The position numbers were made by a program, and so were the translations under genes. A stretch of DNA of 18,733 nucleotides, from positions 1 through 18,733 of the forward strand of contig CAMAXF010000016.1 of assembly GCA_945862305.1 (NCBI GenBank), in the 5' to 3' direction. The notes under the pieces are model-generated. The model saw only the letters and a program-made list of their open reading frames with translations. It was not told where the DNA came from and did not search any database. Shown here piece after piece: positions 1 through 12,344 of this stretch (position 1 is its first letter; each line of letters starts with the position of its first letter). This DNA is from Bordetella parapertussis. GTDB taxonomy: Bacteria > Pseudomonadota > Gammaproteobacteria > Burkholderiales > Burkholderiaceae_A.

Positions 1-1805
1 TGTTGGTGAAGGCTGGAGATGTATTGAGGCCTGAGCAGAGTGTGATCACGGTGGAGTCGGACAAGGCCTCGATGGAGATTCCGGCGTCCTTTGGTGGGAC
101 GTTGTTGAGTTTGAGTGTGAAGGTGGGGGACAAGGTGGGTGAGGGCAGCTTGTTGGGCCTCGTGGAGGCCGCCGGCCCTGCTGCTGGAGCGACCGGTGGT
201 GGCGCCTCGACCGGGTCCGCGGGGGATGCCGGCCTTGCTGCTGTGGCGACCGGTGGCGGCGGCGCCTCGACCGGGTCCGCGGGAGACGCCGGCCGCGCCT
301 CGCGTGGAAACAACACACGCTCGTCGTCGACCGACGTAACCCCCGCGGTTGTATCCGGAGCCGCCACAACGGCCGCATCTCCCACCAAGGCCGACCTCGA
401 GACTCATATGTTGGTGTTGGGGGCCGGCCCCGGCGGCTACTCGGCGGCGTTCCGTGCAGCGGATCTTGGGCTCTCCACCGTGCTGGTGGAGCGCTTCAGC
501 ACCCTGGGTGGCGTCTGCCTCAATGTGGGTTGTATTCCTTCGAAGGCCCTGTTGCACGTGGCCGGCGTGATGGACGAGGCCAAGTCGTTTTCTGCCCACG
601 GCGTGACCTTCGGTGAACCGAAAGTCGATCTCGACAAGCTGCGCGGTTGGAAAGAACAGGTCGTGGGCAAGCTCACCGGGGGCTTGGCTGGCATGGCCAA
701 GGCCCGCAAGGTTCAGGTGGTGCAGGGTGCCGGTCGGTTTGTGGGCGCCCATGAGATGGACGTGACCGATGCGGATGGCAGGGTCACGCGCATTCGATTC
801 CAACAGGCCATCATCGCGGCAGGCTCCGAGGCCGTTCGGCTTCCGTTTCTTCCCGACGACCCTCGGGTGGTGACCTCCACCGGGGCCCTGGCCCTGCGCA
901 GCCAGCCCAAACGCATGCTGGTCATCGGTGGGGGCATCATCGGTCTAGAAATGGCCACGGTCTACTCCACCCTCGGCGCTCGTGTGGATGTTGTCGAGAT
1001 GCTCGACGGCCTCATGCTGGGGGCCGACCGAGACCTGGTGAAGGTCTGGCAGAAGTTCAATGCCCATCGCTTCGACCGGATCATGCTCAAGACCAAAACC
1101 GTGGGTGCCCAGGCCAAGGCCGATGGCATCCATGTCCAGTTCGAAGGACCTGACGCACCGGCGCAGCCGCAGTGCTACGACCTTGTTCTGCAGGCGGTTG
1201 GCCGCCGCCCCAATGGCAAGGCCATCGGTGCAGAGGCCGTTGGCGTGCAGGTGGATGAGCGGGGCTTCATTGCCGTGGATGCCCAGATGCGCACACAGCA
1301 GCCTCACATTTTCGCCATCGGCGACATCGTGGGTCAGCCCATGCTGGCCCACAAGGCGGTCCACGAGGGCCATGTGGCAGCGGAGGCTGCAGCTGGTTTG
1401 AAGTCGTTCTTTGATGCCCGCGTGATTCCGTCGGTGGCCTACACGGACCCAGAGGTGGCCTGGGTCGGGGTCACGGAGGATGAGGCCAAGGCCAAGGGCA
1501 TGCCCGTTGAGAAGGCCGTATTCCCTTGGGCTGCCTCTGGCCGAGCCATTGCCAATGGACGAGATGAGGGATTCACGAAACTTTTGGTGGACAAAGAGAC
1601 TCATAGGGTCGTGGGTGGTGGCATGGTGGGCACCCACGCGGGCGACATGATTGGTGAGTTGGCCTTGGCTGTCGAGATGGGCTGTGACCCCACCGACATT
1701 GCCAAGACCATCCATCCGCATCCCACCCTCGGCGAGACGATCGGCATGGCAGCCGAGGTCTTCGAGGGTGTTTGTACCGACCTCCCGCCGGCGAAGCGCC
1801 GCTAA
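1..1805 (+). CDS. lpdA: Dihydrolipoyl dehydrogenase with N-terminal lipoyl domain (5' partial)
   Basis: This is the E3 component of a 2-oxoacid (most likely pyruvate) dehydrogenase complex: an FAD enzyme that reoxidises dihydrolipoamide with NAD+ in the cytoplasm. The reading frame is open at base 1 and starts inside a lipoyl domain, so the true start lies upstream. The lipoyl-lysine motif [10 protein letters not shown] is at residues 19-28 of the visible part (Lys21). A Gly/Ala/Ser/Thr-rich linker (about 57-130) with a tandem repeat leads to the FAD-binding GAGPGG motif (about 140-145). The redox disulfide lies in GGVCLNVGC (Cys172 and Cys177). A second dinucleotide-binding motif, GGGIIGLE, follows, and the C-terminal catalytic His-Glu motif HPHPTLGE is at 571-578. 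All catalytic residues are present. An E3 with its own lipoyl domain is typical of betaproteobacterial pdh operons (aceE-aceF-lpdA), so aceF probably lies just upstream. A strong terminator follows, so this is probably the last gene of its operon. Confidence 0.96.
   Translation, partial: LVKAGDVLRPEQSVITVESDKASMEIPASFGGTLLSLSVKVGDKVGEGSLLGLVEAAGPAAGATGGGASTGSAGDAGLAAVATGGGGASTGSAGDAGRASRGNNTRSSSTDVTPAVVSGAATTAASPTKADLETHMLVLGAGPGGYSAAFRAADLGLSTVLVERFSTLGGVCLNVGCIPSKALLHVAGVMDEAKSFSAHGVTFGEPKVDLDKLRGWKEQVVGKLTGGLAGMAKARKVQVVQGAGRFVGAHEMDVTDADGRVTRIRFQQAIIAAGSEAVRLPFLPDDPRVVTSTGALALRSQPKRMLVIGGGIIGLEMATVYSTLGARVDVVEMLDGLMLGADRDLVKVWQKFNAHRFDRIMLKTKTVGAQAKADGIHVQFEGPDAPAQPQCYDLVLQAVGRRPNGKAIGAEAVGVQVDERGFIAVDAQMRTQQPHIFAIGDIVGQPMLAHKAVHEGHVAAEAAAGLKSFFDARVIPSVAYTDPEVAWVGVTEDEAKAKGMPVEKAVFPWAASGRAIANGRDEGFTKLLVDKETHRVVGGGMVGTHAGDMIGELALAVEMGCDPTDIAKTIHPHPTLGETIGMAAEVFEGVCTDLPPAKRR
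189..294 (+). repeat. Tandem repeat encoding the lpdA interdomain linker
   Basis: Two near-identical units of about 46-49 bases (189-234 and 246-294), separated by 11 bases, encode a repeated peptide of the form ATGGG(G)[10 protein letters not shown]. They lie in the flexible linker between the lipoyl domain and the FAD domain of lpdA. The second unit carries one extra glycine codon plus silent changes (for example gat/gac), so it is a diverged in-frame duplication and not an assembly artefact. Linkers of this kind act as swinging arms and tolerate length change. Confidence 0.85.
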
Positions 1806-1826
1806 GGCACTTCATCTCCGGCTTGC

Positions 1827-1860
1827 AGCCAGTCCCCTTCAAACGGGCTGGCTTTTTTTT
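1827..1860 (+). terminator. Rho-independent terminator of lpdA
   Basis: A 9-bp stem pairs 1827-1835 (AGCCAGTCC) with 1845-1853 (GGGCTGGCT), with one G-T pair and a 9-base loop. It runs straight into eight T residues. It begins 22 bases after the lpdA stop. On the opposite strand the hairpin is not followed by a T-run, so it should not terminate argH, which approaches from the right. Confidence 0.92.
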
Positions 1861-1911
1861 GCCCGGAATTTGGCCGACAGTGATTCAAGCCCGGCCTAAG
1901 CCGGATTTGTG

Positions 1912-1933
1912 CCCGATCTATTCCCGATCTATT
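1912..1933. repeat. 11-bp perfect tandem duplication at the argH stop codon
   Basis: CCCGATCTATT occurs twice head to tail (1912-1922 and 1923-1933). The argH stop codon (TAG, minus strand, 1929-1931) lies in the second copy. The duplication probably arose by slippage and adds nothing to the ArgH protein. Just beyond it, at about 1891-1904, is a small hairpin (CCGGC-CTAA-GCCGG) without a T-run, a weak candidate for ending argH transcription. Confidence 0.7.
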
Positions 1934-3326
1934 CCGATAGGGCTGCGCGTCTTTTTGTGACCTGGGCCAGTACCTGATTGGGGGCTGTGCCGCCCAGGTG
2001 GTCTCGGGCCGCAAGCGAACCCTCGAGCGTGAGCACCGCATAGACATCCTGCTCGATGAGCGGGCTAAAGCCTTGAAGTGCTTCCAAGGAAAGGCCCTCG
2101 AGGCTGCAATCTTTGTTGGCTGCCTCACGCACGGCCAATGCCACGGCCTCATGCGCATCCCGAAAGGGCAGGCCTTTCTTGACCAGGTAGTCGGCCAGGT
2201 CTGTTGCTGTGGCGTAGCCCTCCATGGCTGCAGCCCGCATGGCCGCGGGCTGGGGCTGGAGTCCAGCCATCATCTCCGAGAAGGCGCGCAGGGTGTCGAG
2301 CACGGTGTCCACGGTGTCGAAGAGTGGCTCTTTGTCTTCCTGGTTGTCTTTGTTGTAGGCCAGTGGCTGCCCCTTCATCAGGGTGAGCAGGCCCATCAGG
2401 TGGCCAAAGACACGTCCTGACTTACCGCGGGCCAACTCTGGCACATCGGGGTTCTTCTTCTGCGGCATGATCGACGAGCCTGTGCAGAAGCGGTCGGGCA
2501 GTTTCACGAAGCCATAGCGGCTCGTCATCCAAAGAATCAGTTCCTCGGAGAGCCGCGAGAGGTGGGTCATGATGAGGGCCGCCGCCGCAGTGAACTCAAT
2601 GGCGAAGTCTCGATCGCTCACGGCATCGAGGCTGTTCTCGCATACACCCTCAAACCCCAGCGTCTTGGCCACCCGCAGACGATCAATGGGGTAAGAGGTG
2701 CCCGCCAGTGCGGCTGCTCCCAGGGGAAGTCGATTCAGGCGAGACCTTGCGTCGCGAAGCCGCTCATCGTCTCGGGCAAACATGGCCTCATAGGCCAGCA
2801 TGTGATGCCCAAAGCTGATGGGCTGCGCCACCTGAAGATGGGTGAAGCCCGGCATGATGGTGTGCGCATGCTGCTCGGCCTGGTCGATGAGGGCGCTGCG
2901 CAGGCTGCAAAGTGCCTCTCGAATGTCATCGACGCTCTGGCGCAGCCAAAGCCGGATGTCTGTGGCCACCTGGTCGTTTCGAGACCGTGCTGTGTGCAGC
3001 CGCTTGCCTGCATCACCAACGAGGTCGGTCAGGCGTTTCTCAATGTTCAGGTGAACATCCTCCAAGGCCACGGACCACTCAAAACGGCCTTCGGAGATCT
3101 CTTTGGCAATCGTTGCCAGCCCCGACTCAATCGCAGTGAGGTCTGCCTGCGAGAGCAGCCCCACGGCGTGCAGCATCTCCGCGTGGGCCAATGAGCCCTG
3201 AATGTCGAATGGTGCAAGTCGTTGGTCAAAGCCCACCGAGGCGGTGTAGCGCTGAACCAATTCTGAGACGGGTTCGTCGAAGCGGCCCGACCAGCCGACA
3301 TGCTTGTTCTGAAGTGATCCGCTCAT
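1929..3326 (-). CDS. argH: Argininosuccinate lyase
   Basis: ArgH catalyses the last step of arginine synthesis, splitting argininosuccinate into arginine and fumarate. It acts as a cytoplasmic homotetramer of the fumarase/aspartase superfamily. The signature [12 protein letters not shown] is present, as is the conserved region around [18 protein letters not shown], which carries active-site residues. From the chosen ATG at 3326 ([16 protein letters not shown]) the protein is 465 residues, the usual family length. An in-frame ATG at 3350 (MDNRQATP...) would add 24 bases towards hemC and cannot be excluded. The open frame continues further upstream into hemC, but that part is antisense to a conserved gene. 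No strong Shine-Dalgarno site is visible before 3326. The gene is divergent from hemC with only 37 bases between starts. Confidence 0.96.
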   Translation of the reverse strand: MSGSLQNKHVGWSGRFDEPVSELVQRYTASVGFDQRLAPFDIQGSLAHAEMLHAVGLLSQADLTAIESGLATIAKEISEGRFEWSVALEDVHLNIEKRLTDLVGDAGKRLHTARSRNDQVATDIRLWLRQSVDDIREALCSLRSALIDQAEQHAHTIMPGFTHLQVAQPISFGHHMLAYEAMFARDDERLRDARSRLNRLPLGAAALAGTSYPIDRLRVAKTLGFEGVCENSLDAVSDRDFAIEFTAAAALIMTHLSRLSEELILWMTSRYGFVKLPDRFCTGSSIMPQKKNPDVPELARGKSGRVFGHLMGLLTLMKGQPLAYNKDNQEDKEPLFDTVDTVLDTLRAFSEMMAGLQPQPAAMRAAAMEGYATATDLADYLVKKGLPFRDAHEAVALAVREAANKDCSLEGLSLEALQGFSPLIEQDVYAVLTLEGSLAARDHLGGTAPNQVLAQVTKRRAALSE

Positions 3327-3363
3327 GGGGGTCGCCTGTCTATTGTCCATTACACTGCCGAAT
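3327..3363. promoter_or_regulatory. Short divergent argH/hemC control region
   Basis: Only 37 bases separate the two starts, so both promoters must be squeezed in here or lie inside the opposing gene. On the plus strand TACACT (3351-3356) resembles a -10 box and would place the transcript start almost at the hemC ATG (3364). On the minus strand the same segment reads TGTAAT (about 3354-3349), a possible -10 for argH. No convincing -35 box was seen on either strand, so the call is tentative. Confidence 0.35.
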
Positions 3364-4275
3364 ATGTGGATTATTGCATCGCGTGAAAGCCGGCTCGCCA
3401 TGTGGCAGGCCGAACATGTTCAGGCCCTTCTGGCCAAGGCCAGCGGCCAGCCCGTCAGCATTCTCGGCATGACCACGCGGGGCGACCAAATTCTCGATCG
3501 AACGCTCTCCAAGGTGGGTGGCAAGGGGCTCTTTGTCAAAGAACTGGAGACCGCACTCGAAGAGGGCCGCGCCCACCTGGCCGTGCATTCGCTCAAGGAC
3601 GTTCCCATGGAGTTGCCCGAGGGCTTTGAGCTGGCCACCGTCATGGCTCGGGAGGACCCTCGCGATGCCTTGGTCTCTCCGCATGTGGCGAGCCTCGACG
3701 AGCTGCCACCCGGTGCCGTGGTGGGCACCTCCAGTCTGCGCCGTGAGGCTCAGCTTCGGGCCCGGCATCCCTCGCTCAAGATCGTGCCCTTGCGCGGGAA
3801 CCTCGACACCCGGCTGGCCAAGCTCGATCGCGGCGAGATGCAGGCCATCATTCTGGCTGCGGCCGGGCTCAAGCGGCTGGGCCTTGCAAACCGCATTCGG
3901 CAGGTCATTCCCCCCGAGGTCATGCTGCCCGCGGCTGGGCAGGGTGCATTGGGCATCGAGATTCGAGCGGGCGATGCGCCCACGGCGGCACTGGTGTCGT
4001 CCCTTGCCGATGCCAAGACCTTCATGGAGGTTCGAGCCGAGCGCGCGGTGTCAAGGGCGCTGGGTGGCAGTTGCCAGGTGCCACTGGCGGCCTACTGCGT
4101 CACGGAACCCGATGGCAAGACGCTCTGGCTGCGCGCTCGGATTGGCATGCCAGACGGTTCGCGCCTGTGCCAGGCCGAAGGCCAAGGCACCGACCCCGAG
4201 GCCTTGGGTCTATCGGTGTCACAAGACCTCCGAGGCCAGGGCGCCGACGAGATTCTCTCCGCCCTCGAGGGCTGA
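3364..4275 (+). CDS. hemC: Hydroxymethylbilane synthase (porphobilinogen deaminase)
   Basis: HemC joins four porphobilinogen units into hydroxymethylbilane in the cytoplasm, using a covalently bound dipyrromethane cofactor. The cofactor cysteine is Cys237 in GGSCQVPLA. The substrate-binding segments HSLKD (75-79, with the catalytic Asp) and GTSSLRR (121-127) are intact, as is the LRGNLDTR motif. The chosen ATG at 3364 gives [15 protein letters not shown], which matches the usual family N-terminus and gives 303 residues. A start at 3325 would add a non-conserved extension overlapping argH. There is no Shine-Dalgarno site before 3364. hemD starts 13 bases after the hemC stop, so hemC is the first gene of the cluster. 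Confidence 0.96.
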   Translation: MWIIASRESRLAMWQAEHVQALLAKASGQPVSILGMTTRGDQILDRTLSKVGGKGLFVKELETALEEGRAHLAVHSLKDVPMELPEGFELATVMAREDPRDALVSPHVASLDELPPGAVVGTSSLRREAQLRARHPSLKIVPLRGNLDTRLAKLDRGEMQAIILAAAGLKRLGLANRIRQVIPPEVMLPAAGQGALGIEIRAGDAPTAALVSSLADAKTFMEVRAERAVSRALGGSCQVPLAAYCVTEPDGKTLWLRARIGMPDGSRLCQAEGQGTDPEALGLSVSQDLRGQGADEILSALEG

Positions 4276-4288
4276 CAGGACGGCCCAG

Positions 4289-5059
4289 ATGGCCGGCACC
4301 CTCGTCTCGCTCCGACCGCTGTGGGAGTCGGATGCCCGCCTTGGCCGACGAGGCACAGCGTCTTTGCTAGAGGACGGCACCCGTCTTGTTCATTCGCCTG
4401 CCCAACGGCTTGCTCTGGAGCCCTGGACTGCTGCGCTCAGCCCCGCCTTTTTCTCTGGTGACGACAAACACCGGTGGCTTGCGGCCACCAGCCCTGCCAG
4501 TGCTCAGGCCCTGCACCAGCAGCCGCTCGCATGCCAGGCGCTCGTGGCGCAGGCCGGCCGGCTCCGATGGGCGGCTGTGGGCGAGGGGTCTGCACAGGTC
4601 CTTCGACAAGTGCTGGGGGCGTTGGGGCTTGATTCGCCGGTGGTCTGTCCGGATGGCCCGGGTGATGCCCATGCCCTCATGCAGAGACTCTCCGCCGAGG
4701 TGCCCGGGGACATCGCACTGCTCGAGTCCACAGACAATCGAGCTGTACTTGCGCAGGACCTCGAGCAGGCAGGTTGGCGTGTTCGGCGATGGGCCTTGTA
4801 CCGGCGTGAGCCGCTGCCACTCATTCCCCTTGCAGACCTTGAGAGACCGCTTTGGATGCTGTTGTCGAGCTCCGGCCAGGTACGCGCAGCACTTGATGAA
4901 ATGGCAGGCCAAGGGCTCACGCCAGATGGGGCACGCTGGCTCGTGCATCACCCGTCGATCGAGGCTGTTCTTCGAAGTGCCTGCCCGAGCGCGCAGATTT
5001 TTCGGCTGGTCTCACCAAATGAGGCAGATGCCGCAACAGCGATTAAACTCGTCTCATGA
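4289..5059 (+). CDS. hemD: Uroporphyrinogen-III synthase
   Basis: HemD closes hydroxymethylbilane to uroporphyrinogen III while inverting ring D, the step after HemC. The 256-residue product has the expected length. The family is poorly conserved in sequence, so the call rests largely on position between hemC and hemX. It is supported by a HEM4-like layout: an N-terminal LVSLRP strand, a middle segment around VVCPDGPGDAHALMQRL and IALLESTDNRAVLAQDLEQAGW, and a C-terminal WMLLSSSGQVRAALDEMAG segment. The start is the first ATG after hemC (4289). The frame is open further back, but that part lies within hemC. The stop overlaps the hemX start in an ATGA. Confidence 0.9.
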   Translation: MAGTLVSLRPLWESDARLGRRGTASLLEDGTRLVHSPAQRLALEPWTAALSPAFFSGDDKHRWLAATSPASAQALHQQPLACQALVAQAGRLRWAAVGEGSAQVLRQVLGALGLDSPVVCPDGPGDAHALMQRLSAEVPGDIALLESTDNRAVLAQDLEQAGWRVRRWALYRREPLPLIPLADLERPLWMLLSSSGQVRAALDEMAGQGLTPDGARWLVHHPSIEAVLRSACPSAQIFRLVSPNEADAATAIKLVS

Positions 5060-5778
5060 GCATTGATTCTGACAAGGCCGTAGACAAGGCCGAAACCTCG
5101 GCACCGCCGATCGTGCCGCCGGCCAGCGCGGCTGCGGCAACCTCCTCTGGATCGCCACTGTTTGTTGGCATTTTGGTGGGCGTGCTGGTGGGGCTCGTGG
5201 CGGGCGTTGTCGCCGGCCAGCACTCCGACCTTCGCGCTCTGCTGGCGGTCTTTGAGCCAGAGCAGGTGCAGCGTGAGGCTGCGACATCAGCGCCCGAGGG
5301 CGCGCCGGCCCCGGATGCAACAGGGAACCCGCTGGTGGCATCCGCGCCTGTTGCCCCCGCCCTTGAACCAACCCTTCCCAAGCGCCCAGATCAGCAGGCG
5401 GCATGGCTGGCCACCATCGAAGCGGCCCTGCAGGCGACAGATCAGCTCGTGGCCTTGTCGTCTCCGCCCGAGGTGGCTGCGCCCTTGGCCACTGCTGGCC
5501 AAGGCTTCTGGGAGGGGCTCTTCCAGTTGCGCAAGACCACGCAAACCCCAGACGCCTTCTACCGGGCAGAGTTCTATGCCGTGACCCGCGAGCAGGTTCG
5601 CCTGCGGCTTCTGTCTGCCCGGCTGTCGATCCAAGTGCTGGACTTTCAGATTGCCGCCGGAGATCTCTCCGTGGCCCGAGACCTCATGGTTCGATTCTTT
5701 GACCCACAGTCTGCTCCGCTGGCGGACATGCTTGCACGGCTCGAGGCGGTCGAGGCGGAGCTGCGCCGCGTTCCATGA
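5056..5778 (+). CDS. hemX: HemX-like membrane protein of the heme cluster
   Basis: This is a 240-residue protein with a short polar N-terminus (1-34), one glycine/valine-rich transmembrane segment (about 35-56) and a remaining part predicted to be periplasmic. It matches the proteobacterial HemX family by position (hemC-D-X-Y) and by architecture: N-terminal anchor, Pro/Ala-rich spacer, then helical domain. The helical domain here runs from about residue 110 to the end and includes VTREQVRLRLLSARLSIQ and DLMVRFFD. Older databases call HemX a uroporphyrinogen methyltransferase, but there is no SAM-binding domain in it. It is shorter than the roughly 390-residue enterobacterial protein. It overlaps hemD and hemY by ATGA on both sides, which suggests translational coupling. 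The exact function of HemX is not established. Confidence 0.85.
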   Translation: MSIDSDKAVDKAETSAPPIVPPASAAAATSSGSPLFVGILVGVLVGLVAGVVAGQHSDLRALLAVFEPEQVQREAATSAPEGAPAPDATGNPLVASAPVAPALEPTLPKRPDQQAAWLATIEAALQATDQLVALSSPPEVAAPLATAGQGFWEGLFQLRKTTQTPDAFYRAEFYAVTREQVRLRLLSARLSIQVLDFQIAAGDLSVARDLMVRFFDPQSAPLADMLARLEAVEAELRRVP

Positions 5779-7004
5779 CGCGACTGCTGATCTATGCGAT
5801 GTTGGCTGCGGTGGGCGTGGCCTTGGTGCTGGGCCTCCAGTCGCATGGTGGTGCGGTCACGATCTGGTGGTCTGAATGGCGTCTCGACCTCAGCCTCTCC
5901 ACGGCACTTTTTGCCCTGGCAGCGCTCTTCATTGCCCACTTGGTGCTCACGCGTGTGCTGGGCTGGCTCATGGACATTCCAGCCCGTGTTCGGCGTGCAC
6001 AGGCCAAGCGCGCCGAGCTGCGCCGGCTCAAGGCCCTGGCCGACTTGGCACTTGATTTCCATGAGGGTCGCTTCGCACGGGTGATGAAATCGGCCGAAGA
6101 CTTCCAGGCCCAGTTCGGCGAGCTTCAAGAGGCCCAACGGCCTGTCTCCAGGCTGGTATCTGTCATGGCGGCCCGGGCCGCCCACGAACTCAGAGACCCA
6201 CTGCTGCGCAAACGCTGGCTGGCACGGCTCTCCTCGGAAGACCTCAGCAAGTCTGATCACCCCCATTTGCTGGCCCTGACTGAGGCGCAGTTTGCCCTTG
6301 ACGAGCATCAGCCCGTCAAGGCATTGGAAAACCTGGAGGGGTTGATCAAGGGAGAGAAGCGGCAGATTCACACCATGCGGCTGCTCACCCGAGCCTATCA
6401 GCTGGGTGAGCAGTGGGAAGACCTCATTCGCATCACCAAGCTCTTGGAGAATCGCCATGCGATCTCGCACCTGGTGGCCGATCACAATCGAGAGACGGCG
6501 GTTCGAGGTTTATTGAAAAAGGCCGCTGTCGATGCCGCTGCCGTCAGGCGCGTGGCCAACATGCTCTCTCGCGAAGACCTTCATCAGCCCGGGGTGGCCA
6601 TGGCGGTCTCGAGCGCCTACCTCGCGGCCGCACATCCCGGCGAGGCACGCCGGCTCATCGAGGCGGCGCTCCGAGAAAAGTGGGACGACCGCCTCTTGCC
6701 AATCTATGCAGACTGCGATGACAACGTGGCTGCCCAATTGACGCAGATGGAAGAGTGGGCGCGGCATCAGTCGGCCAGTCATGAAATGCATCTGGCGCTC
6801 GGGCGCCTTTACCACCGCGCCCAGCAGATGGGCAAGGCTGGTGTGCACCTAGAGCAGGCTGTTGCTGCTCGCGCGAGTACCGAGGCACTTTTGGCATTGG
6901 CCCAGTGGGCCGACGATCAAGGGGACGCAGAGGCGGCCCGGCGCCATTGGCGCCAGGCCGCCGCCATTCGGTCTACAGCACGGGCACGGTCAGCGGCCGC
7001 GTAG
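5775..7004 (+). CDS. hemY: HemY, membrane-anchored TPR-like heme cluster protein
   Basis: HemY is a 409-residue inner-membrane protein. Two N-terminal hydrophobic segments (about 3-22 and 42-63) match the HemY_N domain. A basic stretch (RVRRAQAKRAELRRLK) follows, and the rest is an alpha-helical, TPR-like cytoplasmic region (for example HLLALTEAQFALDEHQPVKALENLEGL and LALGRLYHRAQQMGKAGVHLEQAV). It is the last gene of hemC-D-X-Y and its ATG overlaps the hemX stop. Despite the shared name it is unrelated to the Bacillus HemY oxidase and has no FAD motif. A role in assembling or organising late tetrapyrrole enzymes is proposed for the family but not demonstrated here. Confidence 0.92.
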   Translation: MTRLLIYAMLAAVGVALVLGLQSHGGAVTIWWSEWRLDLSLSTALFALAALFIAHLVLTRVLGWLMDIPARVRRAQAKRAELRRLKALADLALDFHEGRFARVMKSAEDFQAQFGELQEAQRPVSRLVSVMAARAAHELRDPLLRKRWLARLSSEDLSKSDHPHLLALTEAQFALDEHQPVKALENLEGLIKGEKRQIHTMRLLTRAYQLGEQWEDLIRITKLLENRHAISHLVADHNRETAVRGLLKKAAVDAAAVRRVANMLSREDLHQPGVAMAVSSAYLAAAHPGEARRLIEAALREKWDDRLLPIYADCDDNVAAQLTQMEEWARHQSASHEMHLALGRLYHRAQQMGKAGVHLEQAVAARASTEALLALAQWADDQGDAEAARRHWRQAAAIRSTARARSAAA

Positions 7005-7024
7005 CGACTGCATCAACGGCAGCG

Positions 7025-7054
7025 TTGGAGAGCGCCATCGGAATCCCTTATGAT
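7025..7054 (+). promoter_or_regulatory. Candidate sigma70-type promoter of ppa
   Basis: TTGGAG (7025-7030) and TATGAT (7049-7054) are spaced by 18 bases, matching 4/6 and 5/6 of the sigma70 consensus. Transcription would start at about 7061, leaving a leader of about 34 bases before the ppa ATG at 7095. It lies in the 90-base gap after hemY, where no terminator is visible, so some read-through from the hem operon is also possible. Confidence 0.55.
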
Positions 7055-7094
7055 TCCTGCAACTTCAAATCCTTCATTCCTGAAAGTAGCCGTC

Positions 7095-7628
7095 ATGTCC
7101 CTCAAAAGTGTGCCCTCCGGAGACAAAGTTCCCGAAGAATTCAACGTCATCATCGAGATCCCTGCCCACAGCGATCCAATCAAGTATGAGGTCGACAAGG
7201 ACACAGGCACTCTCGTCGTAGACCGCTTCATGATGACCTCCATGCACTACCCATGCAATTACGGCTACGTGCCAGAGACCATCTCAGATGATGGCGATCC
7301 GGTCGATGTGCTTGTCATTACCCCATTTCCAGTCGCAGGTGGTGCGGTCGTGGCCTGCCGAGCCATTGGTGTGCTGCAGATGGACGACGAGGCCGGGGGC
7401 GATGCCAAGGTCTTGGCCGTGCCCACCGACAAAATCCTTCCCATCTACAAAAACTGGAAAAAGCCAGAGGATATCGCGCCCGAGGTGCTGCATCAGATCC
7501 AGCATTTCTTTGAGCACTACAAAGACTTGGAGAAGGGCAAGTGGGTCAAGGTCAAGGGCTGGGAAGGTCCCGAGGCGGCCAAGGCCGAGATCTCCAACGG
7601 CGTGGCCCGGTTCAAGAAGGGCGGCTAA
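7095..7628 (+). CDS. ppa: Inorganic pyrophosphatase (family I)
   Basis: Ppa hydrolyses pyrophosphate to two phosphates in the cytoplasm and so pulls biosynthetic reactions forward. The family I signature DGDPVDVLV is present with its Mg2+-binding aspartates, preceded by the conserved [16 protein letters not shown] block. The N-terminal [18 protein letters not shown] and the later [16 protein letters not shown] are also typical. The chosen ATG at 7095 ([18 protein letters not shown]) gives 177 residues, the normal hexameric bacterial size. An upstream in-frame ATG at 7050 would add 15 unconserved residues and would overlap the predicted -10 box. The 3' end overlaps the convergent minus-strand gene by 17 bases. 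Confidence 0.96.
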   Translation: MSLKSVPSGDKVPEEFNVIIEIPAHSDPIKYEVDKDTGTLVVDRFMMTSMHYPCNYGYVPETISDDGDPVDVLVITPFPVAGGAVVACRAIGVLQMDDEAGGDAKVLAVPTDKILPIYKNWKKPEDIAPEVLHQIQHFFEHYKDLEKGKWVKVKGWEGPEAAKAEISNGVARFKKGG

Positions 7629-8781
7629 CCGGCTCGCCCGCGGCCTCGCCTCGGAAGGGGCGACGGTCATCGAGCTCCGATAGATAGGCATCCACGCCGC
7701 CTTGCTCGCGTGCCAGGAAGCGCGCCACCGCGTCCCGAAACTCTGGCCGTGAGATCCAGTGCGACGACCATGTCTCCACGGGGTCAAAGCCCCTGGCCAT
7801 TTTGTGCTCCCCCTGGGCGCCACCCTCGATGCGGTCGATCCCTGCTGAGATGGCCCACTCCAAAGGCGTGTAGTAGGCGAGTTCAAAATGCAGCATCGGC
7901 ACCTGCTCCACGGCCCCCCAATAGCGGCCGTAGGCCACGCTGCGGCCCTGGTCGGTCCCGCGAAGCAACAGTGCACATGCCACCGGCGTGCTGCCTCGGT
8001 GGGCCATGGCCAGCACCAGCGCCTCGGGCATGCTGCTCCGAATCTGCTCGAAGAATGCCTCGGTGAGGTAGGGCGGATTGCCCCGATCAAAATAGGTTTG
8101 GCAGTAGCACCGGTAGAAGAAGGCCCAGTCGGCATCGGTGATGGCCTGCCCACACGTAACGCTGCAGGTGATGCCGGCCTCGGCCACGCGGCGTCGCTCG
8201 GCTCGAATTTTTTTGCGCTTGGGCTGGGTGAGCGACTCGAGAAAATCGTTGAAGTCTCGGTAGCCTCGATGATGCCAATGGAACTGAACGCCCTTGCGCA
8301 GCAGCCAGCCCGCTTGAGAGAGCGCCTGGTGATCGGTTTCATGGCCAAACAGCACATGGGCTGATGACCACCCAGACTGCCGCACGAGGTCGGTGAGGCC
8401 TGCCGCCAGACCGAGGCGTGCCTCGGGGTCTGCTGCCAAAAGCCTGCTGCCCGGCACAGGGCTAAAGGGGCTGGCCACAAGCCATTTGGGGAAGTAAGGC
8501 AGCCCGGCCTCCTCATAAGCCCGGGCCCAGGCCCAGTCGAAGACATACTCGCCATAGCTATGGCCCTTGGCAAAGAGCGGCACCGCACCCACGATTCGGT
8601 CGGACTCATCAAACAGGAGGGCAGGGCGGGCCTGCCAGCCCGTGTCCGGACAGGCGCTCAGACTCGTCTCCATGGCCAGAAGGAAGTCCGCATGCATGAA
8701 GGGCGTGGCCAATGGTGAGGCAGCCAGGAGTTGACCCCATGCATCGGCCGGGACTTGGGCAAAACGCTCGAAAACCTGCAT
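7612..8781 (-). CDS. FemAB-like / GNAT-fold protein (DUF482 family)
   Basis: This protein of about 389 residues resembles the COG3146/DUF482 (FemAB_like) family of acyltransferase-fold proteins found in many proteobacteria. Recognisable stretches are [16 protein letters not shown] near the N-terminus, the basic segment [44 protein letters not shown], and the C-terminal [20 protein letters not shown] followed by [17 protein letters not shown]. The family is often annotated as N-acetyltransferase or peptidoglycan-synthesis protein, but the substrate is unknown, so I give no symbol. The start is uncertain. ATG 8781 is used here. TTG 8793 is also possible because a GGAG lies 8 bases before it, and GTG 8802 would overlap nadE. 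The gene converges on ppa with a 17-base overlap and diverges from nadE. Confidence 0.85.
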   Translation of the reverse strand: MQVFERFAQVPADAWGQLLAASPLATPFMHADFLLAMETSLSACPDTGWQARPALLFDESDRIVGAVPLFAKGHSYGEYVFDWAWARAYEEAGLPYFPKWLVASPFSPVPGSRLLAADPEARLGLAAGLTDLVRQSGWSSAHVLFGHETDHQALSQAGWLLRKGVQFHWHHRGYRDFNDFLESLTQPKRKKIRAERRRVAEAGITCSVTCGQAITDADWAFFYRCYCQTYFDRGNPPYLTEAFFEQIRSSMPEALVLAMAHRGSTPVACALLLRGTDQGRSVAYGRYWGAVEQVPMLHFELAYYTPLEWAISAGIDRIEGGAQGEHKMARGFDPVETWSSHWISRPEFRDAVARFLAREQGGVDAYLSELDDRRPFRGEAAGEPVSRPS

Positions 8782-8789
8782 GCGATAAT
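8781..8789 (+). promoter_or_regulatory. Extended -10 element of nadE
   Basis: TGCGATAAT matches the extended -10 consensus TGnTATAAT at all but one defined position. Its last base is 7 bases before the nadE ATG (8796), so RNA would begin at or next to the start codon. No -35 box at the right spacing is visible, which is tolerable for an extended -10 promoter. Confidence 0.5.
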
Positions 8790-8795
8790 TCAAAG

Positions 8796-10780
<1,985 letters not shown>

Positions 10781-10790
10781 CCGTCGCAGT

Positions 10791-12285
<1,495 letters not shown>

Positions 12286-12312
12286 TCAGCGCCGAGGAAG
12301 GAATAAGGGACA

Positions 12313-12320
12313 ATTATAAG
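12313..12320 (-). promoter_or_regulatory. -10 region in the trxB/ftsK divergent spacer
   Basis: On the minus strand a perfect TATAAT occupies 12318-12313. It would start trxB RNA near 12306, giving a leader of about 30 bases. The same AT-rich island reads TATAAG on the plus strand (12315-12320), a possible -10 for ftsK, so the two promoters may overlap. No good -35 is visible for either. A GGAGG at 12324-12328 is rather far (16 bases) from the ftsK ATG. Confidence 0.5.
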
Positions 12321-12344
12321 AACGGAGGTCTCACACACACGCCC

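Noticed and set aside
945..1721. Minus-strand open frame opposite lpdA
   Set aside because: Antisense to the conserved lpdA; the product is rich in His/Leu/Gly with no recognisable domain.
1827..1860. Bidirectional terminator shared by lpdA and argH
   Set aside because: Read on the minus strand the hairpin is followed by mixed sequence with no T-run, so only lpdA is served.
2562..3194. Plus-strand open frame opposite argH
   Set aside because: Antisense to the conserved argH coding sequence and without recognisable features or a ribosome site.
3518..4288. Upstream extension of the hemD frame through hemC
   Set aside because: This part is out of frame inside hemC and has no similarity to uroporphyrinogen-III synthase; hemD begins at 4289.
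5056..5778. Calling hemX a uroporphyrinogen-III C-methyltransferase
   Set aside because: No SAM-binding methyltransferase motifs are present; the name is a legacy database label.
7284..8612. Long minus-strand frame covering ppa and the FemAB-like gene
   Set aside because: It crosses the convergent end of ppa and reads out of frame through the FemAB-like gene; the product is Trp/Arg/Ser-rich noise.
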